Part shown: positions 7,899 through 16,565 of the stretch, piece by piece
How the letters are laid out: the number at the start of each line of letters is the position of its first letter
How positions within the stretch are numbered: position 1 is the first letter of the stretch
Source of the DNA: Rhodothermaceae bacterium
GTDB lineage: Bacteria > Bacteroidota > Rhodothermia > Rhodothermales > JAHQVL01
Assembly: GCA_019634345.1 (NCBI GenBank)
Contig: JAHQVL010000332.1
Coordinates: 1 to 42,432 of the forward strand
Length of the DNA: 42,432 nucleotides
Direction of reading: 5' to 3'
Made by a program: the position numbers and the translations under genes
Notes under the pieces: generated by a model
Told to the model about the DNA's origin: nothing
Databases searched by the model: none
The model's input: only the letters and a program-made list of their open reading frames with translations

Positions 7899-10721
7899 AT
7901 GACCGCAAAACGGATTCCTTATACCAACATCATTGCTGTTGGTATGAGCGTACTTATTATTCTGGTCTTCTTGGGGCAGAGCATTAAACAGGATTCTCTT
8001 CGTGATCAGCAAGAGCACTCTGCGATTTCCTATCCCGCCAAGAAGGCTCGCGCCGACTATTTCCACCGGATGCTCAAGGATCCAGCAACTGGGGAGATCC
8101 CCAAAGGGATTCGTAAAAAGGAATTAGCCTACGCCGCTACGCTTCCCGGCCACTCAAAAGCACATAAAGCGGCAAGCCGTTCTAACATTTCCTGGACGGA
8201 AGCCGGCCCCAACAACGTAGGCGGAAGAACCCGGGCACTGGCAGTAGATCGTACAAATTCGAATACAGTACTGGCTGGTGGAGTGGCCGGTGGCATCTGG
8301 AAGTCTACGGACCGTGGAAATTCATGGGAATTAACGTCAGACCCTACTCAGCTTATCACAATCACCCACCTCTCACAGGATCCTAGAGAAGCGCATACAT
8401 CCACGTGGTACGCGGTTACAGGAGAGTTTAACGGGTCGTCCAATGTAGACCGCGGGATTCGGGCTCCGCGGTATGGAGAAGGGCTCTATATGTCAACAGA
8501 CAATGGAGATAGCTGGACGCTTATTGAGTCGTCCAGAAACCCTACGCTACTGGACTCACCGTTCGACATTGGCCTAAAAGTCCTTGCCAGCCCAACAACA
8601 GGCAGCATCTTTACCGCGAGCCAGGCCTTTGGTATCCAGCGATTACAAACGCCTGCGTCTGAACGAGAATGGGTACTCGGCACAGAATCCCTTCCCCGAT
8701 GGTCCGACTTTGATATCGCATCAGATGGGTCGATCATAGCCGTCACATCAATCGGGGTTACTCCAAGCCCTACAGATGTGCCGGGTGTTTTTTACTCAAC
8801 GGACAATGGAGACCGTTGGCAGTCTATTACACCACCGGGCTTCCCTGGTGCCCCCGAGCGTTCGGTTATAGCATTTGCGCCTTCTGACCCAGGCCTTGCC
8901 TACCTGTGGACCTTTACTGGTGAAACGGTACCCAGTACAACTTCATCCTTTGGCCAAGATGAGGTCATGAAGTTTTATGTGATCACGCTGCCATCTGGCG
9001 CGAGCGAGGATCGTTCGGCCTTTCTTCCTATGTTTGGGAGAGGCTTCGGGGATTTGTACACACAAAGCAGCTATGACATGGTCCTGGCCGTAAACCCCAA
9101 CGATCCCAACGATGTGTTCATCGGCGGCACGAACCTATACCGGTCCAGGGACGGGTTTTCGACCGCATTGGACAATAACGACATTGCCAAAACGTGGGTT
9201 GGTGGATATGCGATAGCGAACAACGGCGATGAATACCTTCGCCATCATCCAGATCAGCATGCCCTGTTCTTCGACCCGCTCGAAGCCGGCGTTTTATGGT
9301 CGGGTCATGATGGGGGGCTCAGTATGGCCCTAAACATAGATTCCACGACCAACCTGATCGACTGGAAGGACAAGAATAATGGCTATAATGTCACCCAGTT
9401 CTACCACGTGTCCCTGCCCCCAGAGGCGGGTGATGACCGTATCATAGGAGGCACCCAGGATAACGGAACCCACTTTTTGCGTTTTGACCCGTCCATTGCA
9501 ACAGGAACGGAGTCAATTCAACGCCTTACCGGCGGCGATGGCGGGTATACCTACTTAGGATCTGACTATGGCCTTTCTTCGACCCAGATGGGGCAATTGT
9601 TCGAACTGCGATACAACAGCTTTACGGGGAGTATTTTATTAGCCAATGCCCTCCCCATCCAACCGACGGGAGCCAGCAATCAGTTATTCATTAACCCTTT
9701 TGCGGTAGATAAGACGAGCGAATCGGTTGTCTATTACCCCGCAGGCGGGGAATTATGGCGTGGTGGGAATATACCCGGAGCTCCTGGCAGTTGGTCTCGG
9801 CTCTCAAACGTATCTATTCCATCCGGATACAGTATCTCAGCTTTGGAAACAGGGATACGAGACATCGGCCAACAGTCCACTTCAGTACTTTATTTTGCCG
9901 CATCCGGTTCAGACAGAGCGCCAGCTTTATTCAGGCTCGACGAAGCCTCTACGTCTACAGAAGCCCCTGTCAACATCTCACTATTCGATCTTCCTATTGA
10001 TGCCTACATTCACAACATAGCCGTTAACCCACTGGACGGCAACGAGTTACTGGTCATCGCCTCGAATTACAATATTGTGGGCATGTATCATTCTATCGAC
10101 GGAGGTGCTTCGTTTTCGCCTGTTGAAGGAAACTTGACGGGAGACGCAGAACTCCCGGGGCCTTCCCTCCGAGCAGCCACTATCCTCCCCGTTAATGGTA
10201 CTCTTCTGTACATTGTGGGCACAAGTACAGGGGTCTACTCGACCTCGTTTTTGAATGGGCAGAATACAGAATGGGTTCAGGAAGCTTCTTCCGAAATAGG
10301 CAATACAGTCGTCGAATCAGTCACGTCACGTACCGTTGATCAGCGAATTGCTGTAGGAACGCATGGACGGGGCATCTTTGTTGGCCTCCCCTTGCCAACC
10401 GTTTCCATAGACGACCCGCCTACCGCGCCTTCCTTAGCAGGCGCAGCACTGGCTCAAAACTATCCAAACCCGTTCCGCCTCAACACAACACTGACGTTCT
10501 CGCTGAGAGAAGCCGGCCGGGTCACGTTGCGCGTTTTTGACCCGTTGGGGCGTCATGTTAAAACGCTTGTTCGTCAAAAATTGTACAATCAAGGCACATA
10601 TTCCTTGCCTTTCAATAGTGGTACTTTACCCAGTGGTACGTATATTTATGCATTGGAAGTCCATCCATCCCGTTCCGCTAGTCAGGTTTTCAGAGAGCAG
10701 AAACTGATGGTTCTTCACTAG
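7899..10721 (+). CDS. Secreted BNR/sortilin-like beta-propeller protein with type IX secretion sorting domain
   Basis: A 940-residue exported protein. The N-terminus has one hydrophobic helix (IIAVGMSVLIILVFLGQSI) that can act as an uncleaved or late-cleaved signal. A pro-region follows (YFHRMLKDPATGEIPKGIRK), then repeated propeller blades of the sortilin/Vps10 BNR type (NNVGGRTRALAVDRTNSNTV, GGIWKSTDRGNSWEL, LYMSTDNGDSWTLI, VFYSTDNGDRWQSI, MYHSIDGGASFSPV). About residue 855 a conserved C-terminal sorting module starts (LAQNYPNPFRLNTTLTFSL, VTLRVFDPLGRHVKTLV, LPSGTYIYALEV), typical of cargo cleaved and attached at the outer surface by the Por/type IX machinery. Such proteins are often annotated as glycosyl hydrolases, but no catalytic residues are recognisable, so binding or adhesion is as likely as hydrolysis. 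Confidence 0.9.
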   Translation: MTAKRIPYTNIIAVGMSVLIILVFLGQSIKQDSLRDQQEHSAISYPAKKARADYFHRMLKDPATGEIPKGIRKKELAYAATLPGHSKAHKAASRSNISWTEAGPNNVGGRTRALAVDRTNSNTVLAGGVAGGIWKSTDRGNSWELTSDPTQLITITHLSQDPREAHTSTWYAVTGEFNGSSNVDRGIRAPRYGEGLYMSTDNGDSWTLIESSRNPTLLDSPFDIGLKVLASPTTGSIFTASQAFGIQRLQTPASEREWVLGTESLPRWSDFDIASDGSIIAVTSIGVTPSPTDVPGVFYSTDNGDRWQSITPPGFPGAPERSVIAFAPSDPGLAYLWTFTGETVPSTTSSFGQDEVMKFYVITLPSGASEDRSAFLPMFGRGFGDLYTQSSYDMVLAVNPNDPNDVFIGGTNLYRSRDGFSTALDNNDIAKTWVGGYAIANNGDEYLRHHPDQHALFFDPLEAGVLWSGHDGGLSMALNIDSTTNLIDWKDKNNGYNVTQFYHVSLPPEAGDDRIIGGTQDNGTHFLRFDPSIATGTESIQRLTGGDGGYTYLGSDYGLSSTQMGQLFELRYNSFTGSILLANALPIQPTGASNQLFINPFAVDKTSESVVYYPAGGELWRGGNIPGAPGSWSRLSNVSIPSGYSISALETGIRDIGQQSTSVLYFAASGSDRAPALFRLDEASTSTEAPVNISLFDLPIDAYIHNIAVNPLDGNELLVIASNYNIVGMYHSIDGGASFSPVEGNLTGDAELPGPSLRAATILPVNGTLLYIVGTSTGVYSTSFLNGQNTEWVQEASSEIGNTVVESVTSRTVDQRIAVGTHGRGIFVGLPLPTVSIDDPPTAPSLAGAALAQNYPNPFRLNTTLTFSLREAGRVTLRVFDPLGRHVKTLVRQKLYNQGTYSLPFNSGTLPSGTYIYALEVHPSRSASQVFREQKLMVLH

Positions 10722-10775
10722 CAGAAGCCTGGCCGGCCCCGTATTTATGTACCACTGATCCCTCCCATACAGACT

Positions 10776-11003
10776 GTGATAATTACTCTTCTCGTTGTTG
10801 TTGTGCTAGGCGGCCTTGCCATGCTTGTTGTTTCTGAAAATACGCAAGACATCACCATATTTGTCGCTTACTTCGAAATAACCACTCAAATCGGCATAGC
10901 AGTGGTTGCCGCGTTTGGTTTTGGGCTTCTAACCGGGCTGTTTGCCGTCTTTGGTAAAGAGATGTTTATACCCCCAGAAGTGGGTGGAGATAAGAAGAAG
11001 TAA
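10776..11003 (+). CDS. LapA-like (DUF1049) small membrane protein
   Basis: A 75-residue protein with two hydrophobic helices (IITLLVVVVLGGLAMLVVS and IGIAVVAAFGFGLLTGLFAV) joined by ENTQDITIFVAYFEITTQ. This is the helix-loop-helix plan of the LapA domain family, whose E. coli member helps lipopolysaccharide assembly. The start is GTG at 10776; no in-frame ATG exists upstream before a stop. A charged tail (EVGGDKKK) lies after the second helix. A second LapA-like protein is encoded about 150 bases downstream. Confidence 0.7.
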   Translation: MIITLLVVVVLGGLAMLVVSENTQDITIFVAYFEITTQIGIAVVAAFGFGLLTGLFAVFGKEMFIPPEVGGDKKK

Positions 11004-11121
11004 CAACATGCATGGAGAATTTTTGTCAGTATCCAGAATAAGTTAATAACTGAGTAACAATCGATATGTGGAGCCGTTGACTTGAAATATAGGGGCAAGG
11101 TTCTCTATTTTATCTTAGTGT

Positions 11122-11127
11122 TATAAT
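11122..11127 (+). promoter_or_regulatory. Possible -10 element (TATAAT) before the second LapA-like gene
   Basis: A perfect TATAAT lies 25 bases before the ATG at 11152 in an AT-rich stretch. No convincing -35 box sits at 16-18 bases distance; a TTGACT at 11077-11082 is too far away. The site is only suggestive, especially as promoters in this phylum often differ from the E. coli consensus. Confidence 0.25.
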
Positions 11128-11151
11128 AAATAATAACTTATACCCACAGTC

Positions 11152-11358
11152 ATGCGCACGGTCTTGGTTTTAGTATTTCTCCTACTTATGGTGTTTTTTG
11201 CATTGGAGAATCAGTTGCAGACTACAGTGATTGTAGGCCCTTTTGCAATAACTCAATCCGTTGCGATCATCGTTATCAGCACGTTCATTATAGGGGTGAT
11301 CATTGGAAGGGCTGTCACATTGCCAAGAGCAATACAGGGTAGAATTTCCAAATCCTGA
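11152..11358 (+). CDS. LapA-like (DUF1049) small membrane protein, second copy
   Basis: A 68-residue protein with the same two-helix plan as the gene at 10776: helix 1 (VLVLVFLLLMVFFALEN), a short loop (QLQTTVIVGPFAITQS) and helix 2 (VAIIVISTFIIGVIIGRAV), then a short basic end. Sequence identity with its neighbour is low outside the pattern, so this is either an old duplication or two independent family members. Role is inferred only from the family (inner-membrane protein, possibly envelope assembly). Confidence 0.68.
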   Translation: MRTVLVLVFLLLMVFFALENQLQTTVIVGPFAITQSVAIIVISTFIIGVIIGRAVTLPRAIQGRISKS

Positions 11359-11397
11359 CTTCACCGTACCGACCCATCGGTTTGAGGCCCCATTCAT

Positions 11398-12339
11398 TTG
11401 CGTCCACCAGCTCTCCACTCTTCTCAGCACACCGTTGGAATTGTATCACCAGCCAGCGCAGTATCTGATGTACGTACGCTGAAAGCGGGCATTGCCTATT
11501 TAGAATCCCTTGGGTTACACGTTGTTACCAGGCGCCCTCCAGTAAAGACGGATCATTACTTAGCTGGCGACGACCATGAACGCGTCGAAGAATTGAATTC
11601 TTTTCTTCGTGATCCGAATATTCACGCTGTTTTTTGCGCACGAGGTGGCTACGGCTCACTCCGCATTCTCCCTTTTATCGATTATGAGGCGATCCGTGCT
11701 CATCCTACATTAATCATTGGCTACAGCGACATCACAGCCATTCATCTGGCCGTTTATGCCAAAACAGGCGTTCCAGGTATTTCAGGCCCCATGGTAAGCA
11801 CCGAATGGGCCAACTCACATCCTGAAAGCGAGCACTTATTCTGGGACATTGCGCGAGGAGGTACCCCTTCTCCCCTTCTAGGTCCCACCGGACAGTCCTT
11901 ACAGGAGCTTCGTCCAGGCACCGTTTCCGGGCCTCTTTTAGGAGGTAATCTTGCAGTTATTACACGCCTCATAGGCACCCCTTATTTACCCTCTTTTGAA
12001 GGAGCCATTTTATTTATAGAAGACGTAGGAGAACCGGCCTATAAGGTTGATGGCATGCTCGCTCATCTCAAACTCGCGGGTATTTGGGACGCATTGGGGG
12101 GGCTTGTGATTGGTGAATTTACAGAAACAGGCTCTTCAAATAGAACAAGTATGGCTGTTGCGAGTGTGTTTGAAGATTATTGCAAATCAGCCCCCTTTCC
12201 CGTGGCAAAGGGACTGATGTACGGCCATATTCCTAAGAAAAATGCGATGCCAGTGGGGGTTAAAGCTCGATTGGAGGTACATAATGGGCAAGCGGATTTA
12301 TCCATTATAGAGCCGGTTGTTACACATTACGAGGAGTAA
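11398..12339 (+). CDS. LD-carboxypeptidase (peptidase S66, LdcA/MccF family)
   Basis: A 313-residue cytoplasmic serine peptidase. Family members release the terminal D-Ala from the tetrapeptide of recycled murein, or cleave related amide bonds such as microcin C7 immunity substrates. The catalytic triad can be assigned: Ser110 in the nucleophile elbow LIIGYSDITA, Glu208 in ILFIEDVGEPAYKVDG and His277 in MYGHIPKKNAMPVG. CARGGYGSLRILPFID and GPLLGGNLAVITRLIGTP are also family segments. The start is probably TTG at 11398, because the resulting MRPPALHSSQHTVGIVSPAS aligns with the usual N-terminus and no ATG lies nearby. The purN start follows a few bases after the stop, suggesting cotranscription. 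Murein recycling fits the mreBC and dacB genes further on. Confidence 0.9.
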   Translation: MRPPALHSSQHTVGIVSPASAVSDVRTLKAGIAYLESLGLHVVTRRPPVKTDHYLAGDDHERVEELNSFLRDPNIHAVFCARGGYGSLRILPFIDYEAIRAHPTLIIGYSDITAIHLAVYAKTGVPGISGPMVSTEWANSHPESEHLFWDIARGGTPSPLLGPTGQSLQELRPGTVSGPLLGGNLAVITRLIGTPYLPSFEGAILFIEDVGEPAYKVDGMLAHLKLAGIWDALGGLVIGEFTETGSSNRTSMAVASVFEDYCKSAPFPVAKGLMYGHIPKKNAMPVGVKARLEVHNGQADLSIIEPVVTHYEE

Positions 12340-12346
12340 GACACCA

Positions 12347-13012
12347 ATGAAGACGGAGCAGCTTCACATGAATATTGCGATCTTTGCGTCAGGGGGCGGC
12401 TCAAACGCAGAAGCTATTATCCGTGCTGTGAAGAGCGGACAGCTTAATGCCCAGGTGTCTCTGATTATCAGCGACAAAGATCACGCAGGAGTTCTCAATC
12501 GAGCTTCTAATCACGGTATACCTGCTTACACCGTACATCCAGCCTCTTATGCTTCTCCAGATACATACCTTGAAGCCCTCTTCGCCATCCTTGATGAGCA
12601 AGACATCAATTTCATTGCCCTCGCAGGATATTTAAAGAAAATCCCAAGCCCTCTCGTTGATCGGTTCCAGGGGCGCATGACCAATATCCATCCTTCACTA
12701 CTGCCCTCATTCGGCGGCCCAGGTATGTATGGCCGTCATGTTCATAGCGCTGTACGAGAACGAGGTGTGCGTTGGACGGGAGCCACCGTTCATTTTGTTG
12801 ACCACCAGTACGACACCGGCCCGATCCTTCTTCAAAAGCCAGTGCCTGTTCACCAGGATGACACGGCAGACGACATCGCCCAGAGAGTGTTGCGCGTCGA
12901 ACACCAAATTTATCCCGAGGCCCTGCAGTTGATCGCAGAAGGCCGAGTAACCATTGAAGGGCACCGAGTACTTATTGAACCTCAGATACCGCATTCACCC
13001 AACCACTCATGA
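12347..13012 (+). CDS. purN: Phosphoribosylglycinamide formyltransferase
   Basis: A 221-residue enzyme for the third step of purine synthesis, moving a formyl group from 10-formyltetrahydrofolate to GAR. Seen in the sequence: the phosphate-binding IFASGGGSNAEAII near the N-terminus, the catalytic NIHPSLLPSF (Asn113, His115), and the TVHFVDHQYDTGPILLQ segment with the catalytic Asp around 156. A GAGGAG 10 bases upstream supports ATG at 12347; a second ATG at 12368 (MNIAIFASGG) is also possible. It follows the LD-carboxypeptidase gene by 7 bases and overlaps purH by the sequence ATGA, so the two purine genes are translationally coupled. Confidence 0.95.
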   Translation: MKTEQLHMNIAIFASGGGSNAEAIIRAVKSGQLNAQVSLIISDKDHAGVLNRASNHGIPAYTVHPASYASPDTYLEALFAILDEQDINFIALAGYLKKIPSPLVDRFQGRMTNIHPSLLPSFGGPGMYGRHVHSAVRERGVRWTGATVHFVDHQYDTGPILLQKPVPVHQDDTADDIAQRVLRVEHQIYPEALQLIAEGRVTIEGHRVLIEPQIPHSPNHS

Positions 13013-14604
13013 TAAAAGAAAAAAGTTTACCAGAACCGGATAATTTGTACAAGGTGCACCGCGCCCTATTATCTGTATCTGACAAGACGGGGCTTGTACC
13101 CTTTGCGCAGCGTTTGCATGCCTTAGGGATTCAACTGATTTCTACTGGAGGCACGTCCAGAACCCTTAAGGAAGCCGGCTTGCCTGTCAGCGACGTGTCC
13201 AGCATCACTGACTTTCCGGAAATCCTGGATGGCAGAGTAAAAACGCTTCATCCGGCCATTCACGGGGGCATTCTGGCTCGCCGAACGGACTCAGAAGATT
13301 TAGACACCCTGGAAGCGCATAAAATCGAATCGATTGACCTGGTTGTCGTTAACCTCTATCCGTTCCAGGAAGCCGTATCCCAGGATGAGGTCACGATCGG
13401 GTTTGCTGTAGAGAATATAGATATAGGCGGCCCCACACTGATTCGCTCCTCAGCGAAAAACTTCTTTTTTGTAGGCGTTGTGACCTCAGCTGCTGATTAT
13501 GATGCTGTTGCAACTGAGTTAGAACAGCAAGATGCCTCCCTGAGCATGGCTACTCGACAACGGCTTGCGCACCAGGCGTTCGTTCATACTTCTGGATACG
13601 ACAAAGCCATTTCGGCGTTCTTCCAAGCGCACCGCAATGGTGCATCCGTTAAGGAATCGCCCCTGCACCTGGAAGCTCCGCATGCTCAGTCGCTCCGATA
13701 CGGTGAAAATCCACATCAACAAGCATCTCTGTATGGAAATCCGGAACGCTTCTACGAGTGCCTTCATGGCAAGGCCCTTTCTTTCAACAACTTGATCGAT
13801 GTTAGTGCCGCCCTTTTTCTCATCGACGAATTCATCGATGCCGCTCCTACCTGTGCAATCCTGAAGCATACGAACCCGTGTGGCGCTGCCTCAGCCTCTA
13901 GCTTAAAAGAGGCGTACGACAAGGCATTTGCTACCGACCGGCAGTCTCCATTTGGTGGGATTGTGGTCGTAAATCAGCCGCTTGACCTGGAAACTGCAAA
14001 AGCAATCGACCAAATATTTACTGAAATCATAATTGCACCCGATTATAGAGAGGGAGTATTAGATTTTCTAATGACGAAAAAGAATCGCAGGCTTATTCGG
14101 TCTTTAAAACAAGCCAGGCATTCCAGCGTGCCCGACATTCGAAGCGTACCTGGTGGATACTTGATCCAAGAACGGGATCCTGTTCTTCCAGGGCATGACC
14201 TCTTTAAAGAGCAAGTGACGGTAGTTACAGAGCGCCAGCCAACCGAAAGGGAATGGCTGGACATTAGCTTTTCGTGGAAAATCGTAAAGCACGTGAAGAG
14301 TAATGCGATTATATATGCTAGGAATCAATCGACCCTGGGTATAGGTGCTGGACAGATGAGCCGGATAGATGCTTCAGAGATCGCTATACGAAAAGGCCAG
14401 AAATCGGAACTTGATTTTAAGGAATCAGTGGTAGCATCCGACGCTTTCTTTCCGTTCGCGGATGGCCTCATTGAAGCGATTAAAAACGGTGCAACCGCCG
14501 CCGTGCAGCCTGGAGGTTCGATACGCGATGAGGAAGTAATCAAAGCCGCTAACGATCACGGTATAGCCATGGTGTTTACCGGAAAGCGACACTTTAGACA
14601 CTAA
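13009..14604 (+). CDS. purH: Bifunctional AICAR formyltransferase / IMP cyclohydrolase
   Basis: A 531-residue protein carrying out the last two steps of IMP synthesis. The N-terminal MGS-like IMP cyclohydrolase domain has ALLSVSDKTGLVPFAQ, LISTGGTSRTLKEAGL and DGRVKTLHPAIHGGILARR. The C-terminal AICAR transformylase domain has RYGENPHQQASLYG, CAILKHTNPCGAASASS with the catalytic Lys-His, SPFGGIVVVNQPL, KHVKSNAIIYA and ASDAFFPFADGLIEAI. Length is normal (about 510-530). The first codons overlap purN. It is followed by a heptad repeat element rather than a clear U-tailed terminator. Confidence 0.97.
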   Translation: MIKEKSLPEPDNLYKVHRALLSVSDKTGLVPFAQRLHALGIQLISTGGTSRTLKEAGLPVSDVSSITDFPEILDGRVKTLHPAIHGGILARRTDSEDLDTLEAHKIESIDLVVVNLYPFQEAVSQDEVTIGFAVENIDIGGPTLIRSSAKNFFFVGVVTSAADYDAVATELEQQDASLSMATRQRLAHQAFVHTSGYDKAISAFFQAHRNGASVKESPLHLEAPHAQSLRYGENPHQQASLYGNPERFYECLHGKALSFNNLIDVSAALFLIDEFIDAAPTCAILKHTNPCGAASASSLKEAYDKAFATDRQSPFGGIVVVNQPLDLETAKAIDQIFTEIIIAPDYREGVLDFLMTKKNRRLIRSLKQARHSSVPDIRSVPGGYLIQERDPVLPGHDLFKEQVTVVTERQPTEREWLDISFSWKIVKHVKSNAIIYARNQSTLGIGAGQMSRIDASEIAIRKGQKSELDFKESVVASDAFFPFADGLIEAIKNGATAAVQPGGSIRDEEVIKAANDHGIAMVFTGKRHFRH

Positions 14605-14609
14605 ATATA

Positions 14610-14686
14610 GTGTTCGGCGTTCTGTGTTCGGCGTTTGGTGTTGGACCCGTTCAACCCTGAACCACGAACGCTTAACTCTGAACCGA
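14610..14686. repeat. Heptad repeat element 2, inverted halves (between purH and mreB)
   Basis: Eleven consecutive 7-base units fill the gap: GTGTTCG, GCGTTCT, GTGTTCG, GCGTTTG, GTGTTGG, ACCCGTT, CAACCCT, GAACCAC, GAACGCT, TAACTCT, GAACCGA. The first five have a GTT core and the last five an AAC core, so the transcript could fold back with one unit pairing to another in imperfect register. It starts six bases after the purH stop and ends ten bases before the mreB start, which leaves little room for a separate mreB promoter. Confidence 0.75.
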
Positions 14687-14696
14687 TAAGAATTGC

Positions 14697-15707
14697 ATGC
14701 CATTTTTTAAGTTTTCTCAAGACGTAGCTATAGATCTCGGTACGGCGAATACCTTGATTCATATTGCAGATCAGGGCATTGTTCTCAATGAGCCTAGCAT
14801 TGTTGCTGTAGATCGAGCCTCCCGGCAAGACATAGCCATCGGCTTTGAAGCACAGCAAATGCATGAGCGTACCCATCCGCAGATTGAAACGATTCGCCCC
14901 TTAAAAGATGGTGTTATTGCCGACTTTGAAGTGGCTGAGCAGATGATCCGTGGATTGATCCGCAAGGTGCAAAAAAACTGGTACAACTCAATCCGCCGCA
15001 TGGTTGTATGTGTCCCGAGTGGGATAACAGGTGTAGAAGAACGCGCTGTACGGGAATCGGCCGAGCGGGCGGGCGCGAAGCAAGTCTACCTGATCAAAGA
15101 ACCCATGGCTGCGGCTATTGGAATTGGGATGAACGTAGAGGAGCCCGTAGGCAACATGGTCGTGGATATTGGTGGAGGTACTACGGAAATCGCAGTTATT
15201 GCCCTCTCAGGTATAGTCATTGACGAATCAATCCGGGTGGCAGGCGATGAGTTGGACAATACTATTTTGACTTATTTTAAGCGCAATCATAATTTGCTTA
15301 TTGGGCTTCGTACTGCCGAACGCATTAAATGCGAGATCGGGAGTGCGGTAGATCTTGAGCCTGAGCTTGAAATATCAGTCAAAGGGAGAGATCTTGTAAG
15401 CGGTATTCCGAAGATCCGATCGATTTCATCTGAAGATGTACGTGAGGCATTGAATGAGCCAATTGGCCAGATTGCAGCAGCTGTATTACACTGCCTGGAA
15501 CGTACCCCCCCGGAACTTGGTTCGGATATACTGGAACGCGGCATTATGCTCACAGGTGGAGGCGCTCTATTAAAAGGATTAGATACGCTGATCCGAAATC
15601 GAGCTGAGATTCCCGTATATATCGCAGAAGATCCACTAACGGCTGTTGTTCGCGGTACAGGCAAAGTACTTGAAAACATAGAAACGTACGAGAAAGTACT
15701 AACTTAA
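14697..15707 (+). CDS. mreB: Rod shape-determining protein MreB
   Basis: A 336-residue bacterial actin that forms membrane-associated filaments guiding the elongation machinery. Visible landmarks: an N-terminal amphipathic/hydrophobic start (MPFFKF), phosphate loop 1 VAIDLGTANTLIHI, VDIGGGTTEIAVIALSG (phosphate 2), and MLTGGGALLKGLDTLI (adenosine motif), plus IRPLKDGVIADFEVAEQMI and CVPSGITGVEERAVRESAERA (interrupted here at 20 residues). Length is normal for the family. It is followed after four bases by mreC. The start at 14697 directly follows heptad element 2. Confidence 0.96.
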   Translation: MPFFKFSQDVAIDLGTANTLIHIADQGIVLNEPSIVAVDRASRQDIAIGFEAQQMHERTHPQIETIRPLKDGVIADFEVAEQMIRGLIRKVQKNWYNSIRRMVVCVPSGITGVEERAVRESAERAGAKQVYLIKEPMAAAIGIGMNVEEPVGNMVVDIGGGTTEIAVIALSGIVIDESIRVAGDELDNTILTYFKRNHNLLIGLRTAERIKCEIGSAVDLEPELEISVKGRDLVSGIPKIRSISSEDVREALNEPIGQIAAAVLHCLERTPPELGSDILERGIMLTGGGALLKGLDTLIRNRAEIPVYIAEDPLTAVVRGTGKVLENIETYEKVLT

Positions 15708-15711
15708 GACT

Positions 15712-16533
15712 ATGCAATTCAGACAATGGGCTCGAATACGAGATTGGGCACTGCTCGTGGTGCTTCTTTCTATATCAGCTATTGTCATGTTTACTCAAAA
15801 CCTCACCATGGTGCGCGCATTGCGTGCCACTGCTCTAGAAACGACGGGCCACATGGAAAACTCATTGAGTTGGATTGGTCGTTATTTCAGGGCCCTTGAC
15901 GAGAATGATTTCCTGCGGGAAGAAAACATTCGCCTCTCCAGTGAGCTGGCTAAATCCAGAGAAGCAGGTATAGAAAATGAACGGCTTCGTGTGCTTGCAA
16001 GTTTTGTGGACACCGTCTCTTACAATGTGCTTTCTGCTCGGATCATCGAGAAGGAGATAACCAAACAAAAGAACTACATAACACTCAACGTAGGCTCTAA
16101 GCATGGGGTTGAAGAGAAAATGGGTGTTATTGATGAACGCGGTATCCTGGGTAAAGTCATCCAGGTAACAGAAAATTATTCGCTTGTGATGTCGTACCTT
16201 AATATGGATTTCAGGGTGCCAGCTAAAGTACAACCCTCCCAGGCACAAGGCATCATACAGTGGGAAGGGGTTCATAGAGACAAGCTATTGCTTCAGCATG
16301 TTATTAAGACGGAGCGTGTCGCTATTGGACAGGTCGTTGTAACCAGTGGATTCAGCAGTTTTTTCCCCCCAGGCTACCCTATTGGGCTTGTTCAATCCGT
16401 CGAAGCACAAACTGGAAAGAATCAATTATTAATAGATGTTATCCCGGCTTCCAAAATCGACGACGCAGAACACGCCTTCGTCGTGCTAAAGGAACAGGAT
16501 GAGGAACGATCGGAATTAATTATTCCTGAATAA
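15712..16533 (+). CDS. mreC: Rod shape-determining protein MreC
   Basis: A 273-residue bitopic protein linking MreB to the periplasmic peptidoglycan synthases. One N-terminal membrane helix (WALLVVLLSISAIVMFTQN) is followed by a coiled coil (DENDFLREENIRLSSELAKS) and the beta-rich MreC core (ARIIEKEITKQKNYITLNVG, KHGVEEKMGVIDERGILGKV, GQVVVTSGFSSFFPPGYPIG). Length and domain order are usual. It starts four bases after mreB. The partner mreD does not follow; an intergenic repeat structure and dacB do. Confidence 0.95.
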   Translation: MQFRQWARIRDWALLVVLLSISAIVMFTQNLTMVRALRATALETTGHMENSLSWIGRYFRALDENDFLREENIRLSSELAKSREAGIENERLRVLASFVDTVSYNVLSARIIEKEITKQKNYITLNVGSKHGVEEKMGVIDERGILGKVIQVTENYSLVMSYLNMDFRVPAKVQPSQAQGIIQWEGVHRDKLLLQHVIKTERVAIGQVVVTSGFSSFFPPGYPIGLVQSVEAQTGKNQLLIDVIPASKIDDAEHAFVVLKEQDEERSELIIPE

Positions 16534-16539
16534 ACAATA

Positions 16540-16565
16540 CGCTCAGATAATGGATTATCTGAGCG
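16540..16565 (+). terminator. Perfect 12-bp hairpin after mreC
   Basis: CGCTCAGATAAT is followed by a two-base gap GG and its exact complement ATTATCTGAGCG, seven bases after the mreC stop. The next bases (GTTTCGGG) are not a U-run, so Rho-independent termination is uncertain. It may instead be part of the larger repeat structure that starts here. Confidence 0.45.

Noticed and set aside
8486..8746. Minus-strand gene inside the secreted propeller gene
   Set aside because: Lies within an uninterrupted 940-codon frame with clear propeller repeats.
14601..14876. Minus-strand gene across heptad element 2 and the mreB start
   Set aside because: It is antisense to the conserved MreB N-terminus and its translation is just the repeat tract.
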